From Bacillus sp. JCM 19058 (GTDB lineage: Bacteria; Bacillota; Bacilli; Bacillales_H; Bacillaceae_D): 64,000 bases of DNA. Positions 40,644 through 51,111 of the stretch are shown in pieces (the first letter of the stretch is position 1; the number at the start of each line of letters is the position of its first letter). The position numbers and the translations under genes are program-made. Location of the stretch: contig BAXO01000011.1 of NCBI GenBank assembly GCA_001310555.1, positions 17,089 to 81,088 of the forward strand. The letters are read 5' to 3'. A model generated the notes under the pieces. That model searched no databases and had not been told where the DNA came from. It was given only the letters and a program-made list of their open reading frames with translations.

Positions 40644-42275
40644 TGACGACCCACAAGTAGTAGATGGATTGAAAACGATTTTGCCGTGGGAAGAGTTAAG
40701 CATTGAGTTGTCAGGAGACGCGTTGGATGGTCAAGAAGGGCTCGAGCTTATTCGAGCTGTAAAGCCAGACATTATCATTACCGATATTTACATGCCTCTG
40801 ATGGATGGACTCGAAATGATTCAGAGGCTGACAGCGACCAATGAATTTGTTGGGAAGTGCATTATTTTAAGTGGTTATTCAGATTTTGAATATGCCCGAA
40901 AGGCTTTACGATTACGAGTTGACGAATATTTATCGAAGCCGATCTCTTCAGAGACAATCAAACAGGTGCTAAAGAGGATAACGTTCCAATTAGATGAGGA
41001 ACGATTACAGCAGCTCGAGCAGAGAGAGATTCAGAACAAGCTAACAGCCTATGAGCCAGTCATTATGCGTGAATGGCTGCGAACAGTGGTGATTGGCAGT
41101 GTGAAGGATGAACAGTTCCGGAATTACCCGGCTAAGTTAAAGCAGCAATGGCATGGAAAGAGGCATCTCGTTTGTGTGTTAGCGATGCATCAACGCAATA
41201 CAGGGCAGAAAAGCTTAGCTGATTGGCATTTGCTGCGCTTTGCTGCCAGTAAAGCCGTTGATGAAATTGCCAGCGATTTCTCAATGGAAGTAAATTGGAT
41301 TGAGCTGTACAGCCATCATGCGGCTTTGCTGATTCATTTCGATGACTGTGAGAGCTGGGATGAATTCACTCCTGTTTTAAAAGAAATGGCGGTGCAAATT
41401 ATTCGATTCGTATCGACTTACCTCCAGACTAGAGTGGCTATAGGGTCGGTAAGCCTAAAAAAAGAATGGCACTCGATCGAGCACTCGACTTCAGAAGCTA
41501 TGCAAGCATTAAACGAATTAGAATCCAGCTTGAATAGCGATCTGCAAGTTGCCTTTTTCAATGAAGGAACCTCTTCTAGCGCCAAAAAAAGAGAGTCGCC
41601 TTCATTCGCTCCTGTTTCACCAGCAGTTGGCGGAAGCCGTTCGTTATACGCGAACAAACGAGGTGGAGAAGCTGATTGATTCGTATTTTGGCACATTACA
41701 AGGAAAGGGAATTCAGCATTCGTTGGAAAAAATACGGCTCATTGGCATCGAGATTTGGACTGTGATTACTTATTCATTGCATGAAGGAGGAGTGACGGTG
41801 GCGGATATTTTTCCGCAAATGGACCTTGGGCAAGAGCTTGAGCAGGTGCTGTTCATTGATGAACTGAAGCAATGGCTGAAAGGAAAAATCGCTGCGATAT
41901 GGCATGATCGGCAATGGGAGGAAAATATTAAACACCGACAGGCGATTAAAGCAACGATTGAATATATACACGATCAATATCATGATCCGAATATTGCCTT
42001 ACAGACGATTGCAGAAGAAGTTCACTTATCGCGTAATTATCTAGGCCAGCTTTTTTTCTAAAGCGGTGGGGGAATCCTTCAAGTCCTACTTAACTCGAAT
42101 CAGGATGGAAAAAGCGAAGCAGCTATTGCTAGAGGGAAAGCTTCTTGTCTATGAAGTCGCTTTTAAAGTCGGCTATAGCCATGTTCCTTACTTTACAAAA
42201 CAGTTTAAGAATTGTATTGGCTGCAGCCCAACCGAACTAATGAACCGGAAGGTAGTGACGAAGGCGAGGGTATGA
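40621..42275 (+). CDS. YesN-type response regulator with AraC DNA-binding domain (two frame breaks)
   Basis: The receiver domain shows VIIDDDPQVVDGL, the phospho-aspartate in IIITDIYMPLMDGLEM and LSGYSDFEYARKAL with YLSKPIS. A central region of about 250 residues is followed by a C-terminal AraC domain, HDPNIALQTIAEEVHLSRNY and LLVYEVAFKVGYSHVPYFTK. Length about 551 residues after removing an extra A (41585-41591) and an extra T near 42052. ATG 40621 overlaps the kinase 3' end. It should activate the downstream binding protein and permease genes when phosphorylated. Confidence 0.9.
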
Positions 42276-42337
42276 AAAGCTGGATTTCTTTATTTATGCA
42301 AGAAATTTAACATTTGTCTTCTATTCAATCTGAAATG

Positions 42338-42370
42338 AACCGCCTACACTATTTTGTAAGCGGTTTTATT
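42338..42370 (+). terminator. Weak terminator after the response regulator
   Basis: AACCGC at 42338-42343 pairs with GCGGTT at 42360-42365, extended by two more pairs beyond a mismatch; tail TTTATT. May reduce or regulate transcription into the importer genes. Confidence 0.5.
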
Positions 42371-42397
42371 GTGAGAGAAGAAATGGAGGTAGGATTT

Positions 42398-43711
42398 ATG
42401 AAAGCTCTTATTACTTTATTACGTATGGCTTGTCTTTCCTTGGTCGCAATTAGTGTTTTGGCGGCTTGTTCAACCGGTGAAAGCAGCACGGATGAAATTG
42501 ACGGGGAAGCGGAGTTGGAGCCTGGTCAGAAAGAACTGAGGGTTGCCTGGTGGGGCTCGCAGGCAAGGCATGAACGAACGCTTGCGGCGATCGAACTATT
42601 TGAAGAAAAAAATCCTGATATTGTCGTAACGACTGAATACAGCGGATGGGATGGTTACTGGGAACGCTTATCTACTCAGGCCGCGGGTCGGAATTTACCA
42701 GATGTCATTCAAATGGATTTTCAATATTTAAATGAATATGTTTCTCGTGACCTATTGCTTGGCTTAAACGAATTTATTAACTCGGGTGAACTGAATTTTG
42801 ATGATGTTGACGACCTTTATTTAGACGGGGGAAAGGTCGATAATGAACTGTATGCTGTCAATTTAGGGGCCAACTCACTCGCATTTGCTTATGATCCGGT
42901 TATGTTTGAGGAAGCGGGAGTAGCAGAACTTGAACCTGGCTATACATGGGATGATTATTTAGCGGCTATTCGAAAAATCAATTCTGAGCTTGACGGTGTT
43001 TATGCGGCAGGTTTAGGAGACTTGCACTCGTTTAAGCATTATTTACGTCAGCACGATTTGTGGCTATATAATGAGGAGCATACGGGCCTTGGGTATGATG
43101 ACGATCAATATTTTATCGATTTTTTTTCGATGTACAAAGCGTTACTAGATGAAGGTGTTGCTGCCGGACCGGGGATTGTCGCTGATATACAAGGAATGGA
43201 GGATGAACTGATTGTCCACGGAGAAGCCTCGACCTTATTGCTCCACAGTAACCAAATTGTTGAGCTGCATCATGCGGCTAACCGCCCGGTCAAGCTCTCG
43301 ATGTACCCGAGCATGTCAGGTGGAACAGAAGCCCATTTCCTGAAGCCGAGTATGTTCTTTTCAGCAACGGAACATACGAACCATTCAGAAGAAGCGATCA
43401 GATTCATCGACTTCTTTACGAACGACTTGGAGGCCAACGAAATACTTAATGCGGAAAGAGGCGTTCCGATTTCTGAGAAGGTTCGTGGGCATATCTATGA
43501 TGATTTGGATGAATATGAGCAAATGCAATTCGATTATATCGAATTGATCGAGGAGCATTCGACGCCGATCCATCCTCCTGAACCGTCGGGTACCGGGGAA
43601 ATAAATGATGCATTTGAACGCCTGATGCAAGAGTTGCAATACGATATGATTACGGTCGAAGAGTTTGCCGAACGGTTCCGACAAGAAGTCGATAATGTAT
43701 TAGCAAACTAG
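42398..43711 (+). CDS. Sugar ABC transporter substrate-binding lipoprotein 4
   Basis: An intact 437-residue extracellular solute-binding protein. Signal peptide with lipobox LAAC, then ELRVAWWGSQARHERT, FEEKNPDIVV and FQYLNEYVSRDLLLGLNEF typical of family 1 sugar receptors. ATG 42398 follows GGAGG; an upstream in-frame ATG at 42314 lies in the terminator region and is rejected. It is the receptor for the two permease genes that follow, and probably also presents ligand to the YesM-type kinase. No ATPase gene is adjacent; a shared MsmX-type ATPase is the usual solution in Bacillus. Confidence 0.9.
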   Translation: MKALITLLRMACLSLVAISVLAACSTGESSTDEIDGEAELEPGQKELRVAWWGSQARHERTLAAIELFEEKNPDIVVTTEYSGWDGYWERLSTQAAGRNLPDVIQMDFQYLNEYVSRDLLLGLNEFINSGELNFDDVDDLYLDGGKVDNELYAVNLGANSLAFAYDPVMFEEAGVAELEPGYTWDDYLAAIRKINSELDGVYAAGLGDLHSFKHYLRQHDLWLYNEEHTGLGYDDDQYFIDFFSMYKALLDEGVAAGPGIVADIQGMEDELIVHGEASTLLLHSNQIVELHHAANRPVKLSMYPSMSGGTEAHFLKPSMFFSATEHTNHSEEAIRFIDFFTNDLEANEILNAERGVPISEKVRGHIYDDLDEYEQMQFDYIELIEEHSTPIHPPEPSGTGEINDAFERLMQELQYDMITVEEFAERFRQEVDNVLAN

Positions 43712-43895
43712 AAATAACGTTTTTTGACTAAGGGGGAGGAGCGAATCTCGGTTCGCTTCTCCTGTTTCAAGCTTTTGGATAGGAGATAAGCTCATATGAA
43801 TAAAGCTGGGACTGCGGAGGAGCTAGGTGACAACACGTTTGTTCACAACGAAGCCGTTTGCCCAGTAAACGACTTTTTCTAGTAGAGGTGAGAAA

Positions 43896-44835
43896 ATGAG
43901 AGAACATATTGAACAAGAAAATCCGCTTAAAACGAAGCTAGAAAAAAGAAATAAAGCAAGAAAACATTTGATCGGGTACGCCTTTATTTCGCCTTGGCTA
44001 GTCGGATTTCTTTGCTTTATTATCGGGCCGATGCTCGTATCATTGTATCTATCATTTACAAATTATGATATGCTTTCGAGCCCGAGCTGGGTCGGATTGG
44101 ATAATTATGTCGAAATGTTTACAAATGATCCTCGCTTTAAAACATCGATTTTCGTGACGTTGTTATTCGTGTTTGTTTCTACGCCATTAAAGCTCGTCTT
44201 TGCGCTGTTATTGGCGATGCTGTTCAACAATCAGCAAAAAGGATCAGGATTTTATACGACGATCTACTACATTCCGTCGATTATTGGCGGAAGTGTTGCT
44301 GTTGCTGTTATGTGGCGTCAATTATTTGGCGGACAGGGAGCAATGAATGACTTTTTGCTTTTTTTTAGGAATTGACGGTCGGAACTGGATTGCCGATCCG
44401 GATTACGCGCTAATGGTTTTAGTCTTGCTCGTCGTTTGGCAATTCGGTTCGCCGATGATCATTTTCTTGGCAGGGCTCAGGCAGATTCCTCAAGACTTGT
44501 ATGAAGCTGCTGCTGTTGATGGAGCTGGAGCTATTCGCAAGTTTATTTCGATCACGTTTCCAATGCTAACGCCTGTTATCTTTTTTAATTTAATTATGCA
44601 AATGATTGGCGGCTTTTTGACGTTTACGCAAGCCTTTTTGACGACTCAAGGGGGACCGCTTGATCGCACATTATTTTATGCACTCTATTTGTACGAAAAA
44701 GCATTTCAACATTATCAAATGGGGTATGCATCAGCGATGGCTTGGTTTCTGTTAGTCATGATTGCAATCGTAACCGGGCTGCTGTTTTATACATCGAAGT
44801 CTTGGGTCTATTACGAATCGGATGGGGGGCGATAA
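43896..44835 (+). CDS. Sugar ABC transporter permease 1 (MalF/UgpA-like) (one frame break)
   Basis: Six predicted membrane helices, starting HLIGYAFISPWLVGFLCFII. The cytoplasmic EAA loop reads EAAAVDGAGAIRKF and would contact the ATPase. About 312 residues once one T is removed from the eight-T run near 44359-44366. An acidic/basic 25-residue tail precedes the first helix. Preceded by 184 bases without a clear gene after the binding protein; followed immediately by permease 2. Confidence 0.88.
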
Positions 44836-44836
44836 T

Positions 44837-45678
44837 ATGAATCTACTAATAAAGCGGAAATTAAAAGCCGGTCTGTATCATACGTTTGTTATCGCCTTTG
44901 CATTCGTCATGATGTACCCAATTTTATGGATGATTGCTAGTTCTTTAAAGCCAGAATCAGAAATTTTTCAGCAAGCAGCTTCCTTAATTCCCTCTTCGAT
45001 TCATTGGAAACTATTCTAAAGGGTGGGAGGGCTTTGGGAGAATCGGTTTTGACGTTTTCTTTCGTAACTCTCTCTTTGTATCGGGGATGAATGTGCTCGG
45101 CGCATTGTTCTCCTCATCATTGGTTGCCTTTGGCTTTGCGCGCTTAAATTTCCGCTTTAAAAATATATTGTTCGCGTGCTTGTTAGGAACTCTTATGCTA
45201 CCAATGCAAGTGACATTAATTCCGCAATACATTCTGTTTAATAGTCTTGGCTGGGTGAATACGTTTTTACCGTTAATTGTTCCGGCCTTTGTCGGCGGAG
45301 TTCCCTTTTTCGTCTTTTTAATGGTCCAATTTATCCGTGGGCTGCCTCGAGAATTGGATGAAGCGGCGGTCATCGATGGTTGTTCGACATTTGGGGTGTT
45401 TTGGCGAATTGTTCTCCCCCTTTGTAAGCCAGTGCTTGTTACGGTCGCGATTTTTTTCATTCATGTGGAGCTGGGACGATTTCTTTAGCAGTCTTGTGTA
45501 TTTAAATAATCCAGGCCTTTACACGATTGCCCGCGGGTTAGCCAGCTTCCTTGATTCAAGTGGCTCTTCGGCCTGGGGACCATTGTTGGCGATGTCATCC
45601 CTTTCGCTTTTGCCGCAGTTTCTATTGTTTATGTTTTGTCAAAAATACCTCGTACGCGGGATTGCAACAACAGGTTGA
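44837..45678 (+). CDS. Sugar ABC transporter permease 2 (MalG/UgpE-like) (two frame breaks)
   Basis: The partner permease of about 280 residues. It begins with a helix AFAFVMMYPILWMIASSLKP and has the EAA loop EAAVIDGCSTFGVF, ending KYLVRGIATTG, a near-universal C-terminus for this family. Extra bases near 45008 (AAA read as AA gives SIHWNYSKGWEGFG) and in the T run near 45448 break it. ATG 44837 is only one base after the permease 1 stop. Together with binding protein 4 it forms a CUT1-type importer for an oligosaccharide. Confidence 0.88.
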
Positions 45679-45986
45679 AATAAGGATAATAAACATTTTC
45701 TCTTATGGCATTCAAAATTCCTATCTGCTTGGGTTGGTATTTTATCCCGTCTTCTGAGCAGGGTCTCAGGTGTGAAACGAGTCGGGCTGGGCTATCCAAA
45801 CTAGGCGAATTGGCACGTCCCCGGTCTTTACGTGAGTAGGTATTGGAGGTAACGAGCAAAGAGCATGCAAGACAATTAAGCTTGCATGCTCTTTGTCTGG
45901 GAGCCAGCTGTATTCAGCTTGCTCAAGCATTAGGGAATTAGATGAGGATTACCCTGGTTTGAGTGACAATCGTATAGATAATGGAG
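45679..45986. other. Convergent intergenic region
   Basis: About 310 bases between the plus-strand importer operon and the minus-strand dehydrogenase. Apart from the long inverted repeat at 45857-45895, nothing recognisable. Confidence 0.4.
45857..45895. terminator. Long perfect inverted repeat, probable terminator
   Basis: CAAAGAGCATGCAAG at 45857-45871 pairs perfectly with CTTGCATGCTCTTTG at 45881-45895 across a 9-base loop. The stem has no long T tail, but its position between convergent operons suits a terminator. Confidence 0.6.
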
Positions 45987-46961
45987 CTAAGAAAGCAATT
46001 CCTTAACAATATCCTTCGGCTTCCCATTAGTAACAGCGGCTACAAGGTTTTCAGCTGCACGCATCGCCATCGCATCACGCGTTTGCTGGGTCGCGGAGCC
46101 GATATGGGGTGTCAGTGTAACATTTGTAAGCTGTAGTAATGGACTATTTTCAGGAAGAGGCTCTTGTTCGTACACGTCCAATGCAGCACCGAAAATAGCG
46201 TTGCGCTGTAATGCTGAAATCAGTGCTTGTTCATCAATAACGGGGCCACGCCCGCCGTTGACGAGCAATGCCGACGGTTTCATCAGCTTCAGTTCTCGCT
46301 CGCCAATAAAGTGGTACGTTTCCTCTGTCAAAGGCAGCATGCTTACTACAATATCGGATTGGCTAAGGAGCTCCTCCAACCGAACCTTTTTAACCCCATA
46401 TGTACGTTCAAGCTCTGGACGGCTGCTCCGATTGTAATAGATTACATCCATTTCGAACCCTAGCGAAGCACGACGAACAATTTTTTTCCCCGATCCGTCC
46501 CATGCCGATGATGCCAAGAGTGGCGTGGTGGACATCGCGAGCAAAGAAGGACGGCGGATCGAGTTCATTCCATTTTCCTTGTTTGACGGTCTCGTGGAGC
46601 TCGGCAATTCTTCGCGAGCCAGAAATAATAAGGCCAAAAAGTAAGTCAGCGACTGTCTCGTCGAGTACGTAAGGGGTATTCGTTCCAAGAACGTTGTGGC
46701 GTTTCAGAGCTTCTGTATCGAAGTTATCGTAACCGACAGAAACGTTGCAAATCACCTTCAATGCGTCCTTACTTGTTAGTAAAGCATCATTTACCTCGAC
46801 TTTTGGGATAATGGCCCCTTCTGCGCGCTGTAATTCTTGATTCAATCGATCGAGCGGTATTTTTTTTCTTCATGCCTCCATATACGGTAATCGCAATGCT
46901 TACCGATATAAGCCTCGACACTTTCAGGAATAGGCCTTGCAATATATACGTATGGCTTCAT
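45987..46961 (-). CDS. 2-hydroxyacid dehydrogenase (GhrB/SerA-like) (two frame breaks)
   Basis: An NAD(P)-dependent D-2-hydroxyacid dehydrogenase of about 323 residues, probably reducing glyoxylate, hydroxypyruvate or a sugar-derived keto acid. The Rossmann motif is GIIGMGRIG, the active-site arginine lies in NGGRGPVIDE, and the catalytic histidine in LTPHIGSATQQT. ATG 46961 follows GAGAGGTGA. The T run (plus strand) at 46860-46867 needs two fewer or one more base, and the run at 46481-46487 one fewer; repair gives EEKIPLDRLNQE and GRIGEKIVRRAS. Next to a zinc alcohol dehydrogenase on the same strand. Confidence 0.85.
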
Positions 46962-47051
46962 GATGTCACCTCTCTTTTTGTCTAGTTTAACGCAAACCGA
47001 AAGCGTCTTCTAATAAAAAGGTTTTCTAAAAATAGAATAGAGGAAAAGACA

Positions 47052-47087
47052 AAAGCCATCGCTTATGACTCAACATGCGGTGGCTTT
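47052..47087 (-). terminator. Terminator of the alcohol dehydrogenase gene
   Basis: AAAGCCATCGC at 47052-47062 pairs with GCGGTGGCTTT at 47077-47087 (one G:T). On the minus strand it follows the stop of the dehydrogenase and is trailed by a T-rich sequence. Confidence 0.75.
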
Positions 47088-47094
47088 CGTGCTA

Positions 47095-48108
47095 CTATTT
47101 TTCTAGATTTACTTGAACCTTAAATTGGCTACTGTCCCTTGGCCCCTGCAAATATTGAATCGTTTCTTCCAGTGAAAGCTGAGCTGAAATTAAGTGTTGA
47201 AGCTTAATCCTACCTTCTTTAACCCAGTGATAGGCGGGGAGGAATGTATAATTAATCGCCATTGAGCCTAGCAGTGTCCAATCTTTGTTGTAGAGCTTGA
47301 ACGGATCGAGGTTTACTTTGACACCTTGCGCGGTTACACCAAACTGCAAATACTTAGCTGTTTTGCCAAGGTATTCGAACGCCGTTTCAATGACGGAAGG
47401 AACACCGGTAGCATCGACGACGATATCAAACCCGTTAGGATAAGACGCGGTATTTAGCTCTGTTCCTAGATCATCACTTAAAACAGCTTTTGTTGCTCCC
47501 CAGTCCAGTGCCATTTTCAGCTTCGCTGGATCGAGATCGACAACGACTAGCTCAGATGCCCCAGTCATTTTTAACGCTTGAATGAGCTGTTGACCCATCG
47601 CACCCGCACCAAAGAGTAATACTCTGTCGCCGACCTGAGGATCTAAGCGGTTCATTCCGTGAACAACACAAGCCATCGGTTCAATAAACGCTGCTTCTTC
47701 GAAAGATAATGAGTCTGGTATTTTGACGACATTACGCGCGGGGACTTTCACATACTCAGCCATACTACCATCAGTTGTATTTCCGAGCGCCTGCCATTGA
47801 CTGCATTGATTGCCCCGATGAGTTAAGCAAAATTCGCATTCTCCACAGAACAAGGATGGGTCAGCTGTTACACGGTCTCCGACTGTAAATGTGGTGACTT
47901 CTTCTCCTATTTCGGCAACAACTCCGGAAAACTCATGCCCAGGAATAATCGGATAAGGGGATAAAAATTCCCCTTTAAATATATGGATATCGGTTCCACA
48001 TATACCTGTGTGCTTAACTTTAATCGTCACATCATTTGGCCCGGGCTTCGGATAGGGGACTTCCTTGATTACGGCTGTAAAAGGCTCTTCAATTACGAGT
48101 GCTCGCAC
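47095..48108 (-). CDS. Zinc-dependent alcohol/polyol dehydrogenase
   Basis: An intact 337-residue medium-chain dehydrogenase. Catalytic zinc ligands lie in TGICGTDIHIF, IPGHEFSG and FIEPMACVVHG; the structural zinc cysteines in CGECEFCLTHRGNQC; the cofactor fold in LLFGAGAMGQQLIQAL. The EPMACVVHG and D-x-x-K pattern after the Rossmann beta strand (VVDLDPAKLKMA) suits sorbitol/arabinitol-type polyol dehydrogenases using NAD. GTG 48108 follows GAGGAGG. Its proximity to an L-arabinofuranosidase and sugar importer suggests a pentose or polyol substrate, which is inference. Confidence 0.88.
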   Translation of the reverse strand: MRALVIEEPFTAVIKEVPYPKPGPNDVTIKVKHTGICGTDIHIFKGEFLSPYPIIPGHEFSGVVAEIGEEVTTFTVGDRVTADPSLFCGECEFCLTHRGNQCSQWQALGNTTDGSMAEYVKVPARNVVKIPDSLSFEEAAFIEPMACVVHGMNRLDPQVGDRVLLFGAGAMGQQLIQALKMTGASELVVVDLDPAKLKMALDWGATKAVLSDDLGTELNTASYPNGFDIVVDATGVPSVIETAFEYLGKTAKYLQFGVTAQGVKVNLDPFKLYNKDWTLLGSMAINYTFLPAYHWVKEGRIKLQHLISAQLSLEETIQYLQGPRDSSQFKVQVNLEK

Positions 48109-48164
48109 ATGCTTTTCCTCCTCAAGAAATATTTACTAATCTGCTAGTTCGTGCTCCATTCATA

Positions 48165-48890
48165 TTAGCGATCGATATCAGGTTTTCGCTTCGATTCGAC
48201 GTAGTAGGAACGGTAGCCGTCAGAACTGATCTCTAAACAATTGAGTTGGAAACCAAAGGCGCATCCGCCATCGATCCCAATCTTCATATCGCCAAAGTAG
48301 ATATCGTCTACGCCGTGGAGTAATTGATTAGGCGTGTGGCCATGTACGACAGATTTCTCTTGCTTATGCTTGTTTTCTAAAAATGTATCTCTTATCCAAA
48401 TCAAATCGTGCGCTGTCGTTTCCTTCCAGTCATCTAAAAAAGGCTGGATTCCTGCATGAACAAAAATATGCTTTTCATCCTCATAGTAAAGAGGCAGCTG
48501 CTCAAGAAATTCAAGCTGTTTCTGATAGCCGTTTTTGATCTGCTTACTCCATGTGCAAGCTGAATCGAAATTAATAGGCATACCTGCTGTTTCGACAAGC
48601 GATTTAACGGTTTCGAAGCCGCCGTTTCTGAAATACCACTCCATGCTTTCCTCAGGCTGCTTTAACCAGTTGACTAACATGAGATCGTGATTCCCTTTTA
48701 AAGCAATCGCTTCATCATTGTTAACTAGCTCGATTACTTTTTCAATGACCTGCTTACTGTTTGGCCCACGATCAATGTAATCACCGAGCAAAATAAGCCG
48801 ATCTTCAGCGGCGCAATAATTCACTTTGTCGAGAAGCAGGCAAAACTCTTCATAGCAGCCATGAATATCACTGATGACCAATGAGCGCAT
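48165..48890 (-). CDS. PrpE/ApaH-like metallophosphatase
   Basis: An intact 241-residue calcineurin-like phosphoesterase. All metal motifs are present: SDIHGCYEE, LLGDYIDRGPNS, ALKGNHDLML, IFVHAG and VVHGHTPNQ. This is the PPP-type serine/threonine phosphatase family of bacteria, including PrpE (diadenosine tetraphosphatase) and PrpA. GAGGGGAGTG precedes ATG 48890. It is transcribed in the same direction as the neighbouring dehydrogenases, 56 bases upstream, so it may be cotranscribed with them; no functional link is evident. Confidence 0.88.
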   Translation of the reverse strand: MRSLVISDIHGCYEEFCLLLDKVNYCAAEDRLILLGDYIDRGPNSKQVIEKVIELVNNDEAIALKGNHDLMLVNWLKQPEESMEWYFRNGGFETVKSLVETAGMPINFDSACTWSKQIKNGYQKQLEFLEQLPLYYEDEKHIFVHAGIQPFLDDWKETTAHDLIWIRDTFLENKHKQEKSVVHGHTPNQLLHGVDDIYFGDMKIGIDGGCAFGFQLNCLEISSDGYRSYYVESKRKPDIDR

Positions 48891-49101
48891 CTGAACACAC
48901 TCCCCTCACTAATTCACTATAGTCCTACATTTATTCCGACGCAAGAGTTAGTTACGCGATCCCTTTCAGCATTCGGAATTATTTGGATTGTGAGAGGCGA
49001 CTACGGGCGAGAAGAGCCATGAGCTGACAGAGCAGGTGAAGGTCAAATGCTTTGTATACGAAACGGCAAGCTCCTACAAATGAAGAGGTCATCAATGATC
49101 G

Positions 49102-50983
49102 TCATTTGAGGACGGGAAATTCGCCTACTCTAAGACGAGCGCATCCATATGGAACGAGTTCGAGCGTCTCTTCTTGTGCATTTTGATAGACTTTAGGTGT
49201 TAGCGGCGGCTCTCCAGCTGAGTTATTTTCCATCCGCCAGTTGGCGAGCTTTTTTTTCCTTTTACTTTTAATTTCAGCGGCGGATTTGCTGTTTGAAAAG
49301 GTTGTAGCGATAGTTCGCCTTGCTTGATTTCAGGAACGCTATTTTTAATGAGTGCATATTGCCATGTCGAAGTTGGGTAAACCTCCCAATCGTGAAAACG
49401 CTCGCGCTCACAAACCTTGAGCCATTGTTCTCCGAGTGGAAGGGCATATACGAGCGGGCCACGAGTGATGCTAACTGCTTTATTGTTCCGTTCCTCCCAT
49501 GCGACGCTCATAGGCAAGCACAGCTCAATTAACGTCCTCCTTCCCCATTTTCGTTTTAATACAGCAAAGCCATTGTTAACGTTTAATACCTGTTTTTCTC
49601 CGTTTACGATTATTTCCATAGAGCTACAACACCAGCTAGGAACCCTTAAATATAGAGGGAAATAGACTTCCTTTGCAAGTTCGATGTCAATAGTAACGTC
49701 TTCGTTAAAAGGGTAGTCACCTTTAACGTTGATCGTGACTTCGGTCCGTTCGGCGACAGTCGATTCGATCCGGCATGGAGCATAGGAAATAGCTGCTAAG
49801 CCTTGCTCTTGCGTCGACATCCAAAGGCTTTTGGTAAGCTTCGGCCAACCTTGGTGCATATTTGCTGTACAGCAGCCAAAATTAGGTTCTAGTCCGAACA
49901 TGTTCGCGTCGTCTGCATTACTCCAAGGTCTGCTCGCATTGTTGCAAATAATTTGGTTTACTTGCTGGTCGTATTGATGGGCATCCCAATCCGCGGAAAT
50001 CGTAGCGGGAAGGGCATTGAAGGCAACCCTTTCTAGAATGTCACCAAACAAGCCATCCCCTAAAATGCGGATGAGATTTTCCATACTGTACATATATTCG
50101 ACGACAGCGCAAAGCTCGACCCCTTGGCTAGGATGAGTACCAGACAACCACTCATCTCCTGAAAACATTCCATGCGCTTGTCCGTGGTAGGTCATTAAGC
50201 TTTTAATTCCGTTATAAACTGCTTCTTTTTCCTCCGAATTGCCCGTTTGGCGGGCAAATACGGCCGGTGCCTTTATGGCCATTGCAACGTTGACAACATG
50301 AATTCGGTGGTCCCAGTGCTCTTGCTTGCGCCAATATGGAAACTTGGCAAAAATTTCGCTCCAATCGATCGTTTGCTTACGGACGAGCTCCGCTAATTCA
50401 AGCAAAGCCGAGTTATTTGTGCGTTCATATAACCAATGGATCGATAATAACAAATCTGCTCCGCGAGCTTCGGCCCATTCCTTCAAAGGAAAGTCAACTA
50501 AAGCTTTAAAAAGGTAATCAAAGTATTTGGTCATAAAAGGTATTATTCTCTTGTCACCTGTTGCCTCAGCATACTGGGTTAGCACTTTAAGCATAATCAT
50601 TTCCTGCCACCAGTCTTGGTTATTTCCAATAACCGTGTTCAGTTGCCTCAATGTATTAGGTCCGAATGAGCCGTCCTCCTTTTGGCTTGACAATGTCCAT
50701 TCGATCCAAGGCTGGACTTTTTGTATTAACGTTTCATCTTCCAATAAATAAGCGAGCGGAACTAAGCCGTCCAAATAGTAGGGGCCGCGCTCCCAGCTAT
50801 CACCATGACCTCCGAGCCAGCCGTTATTTGGTCCGACGTCCTCCCAATGCTCTTCCAAGTGACCGGTAAACCCTTGGCCTGAATATTCAACTGCTCTTCA
50901 AGCCAGCCTGATGGCTTAATTGTCCCTAAAGGCAAGTCATAAAAACGAGTCTGCTCTAACATACGAACAGGCGAATTTTCCAT
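49102..50983 (-). CDS. GH127 beta-L-arabinofuranosidase-like (DUF1680) (two frame breaks)
   Basis: A cytoplasmic glycoside hydrolase of about 626 residues. It begins with the family's LGTIKPSGWLEEQL, then GHLEEHWEDVGPNNGWLGGHG, and contains ELCAVVEYMYSME with the proposed catalytic glutamate and NFGCCTANMHQGWPKL with the zinc-binding cysteine pair known from HypBA1. A missing C near 50879 breaks the N-terminal part. An eight-base run at 49250-49257 cuts off the C-terminal 50 residues; with repair the protein ends LVPYGCARLRVGEFPVLK at 49102 instead of 49200. ATG 50983 follows GGGAGGGG. Divergent from an AraC-type regulator. Confidence 0.88.
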
Positions 50984-51025
50984 CTGAACCCCTCCCAATA
51001 TAAACATATTTAAACTTCCTGTTTT

Positions 51026-51056
51026 CGATTATAATGGTAGTATTCATACGATTATA
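51026..51056. promoter_or_regulatory. Direct repeats CGATTATA, possible AraC operator
   Basis: CGATTATA occurs at 51026-51033 and again at 51049-51056, 23 bases apart and on the same DNA face, in the divergent promoter between the GH127 gene and the AraC-type gene. AraC proteins typically bind two direct half-sites about two helical turns apart. Confidence 0.4.
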
Positions 51057-51111
51057 CAAATAATCTCAACAAAAAAAATGCACAATCGTAACATGGAGGT
51101 GAAAGTAAAAA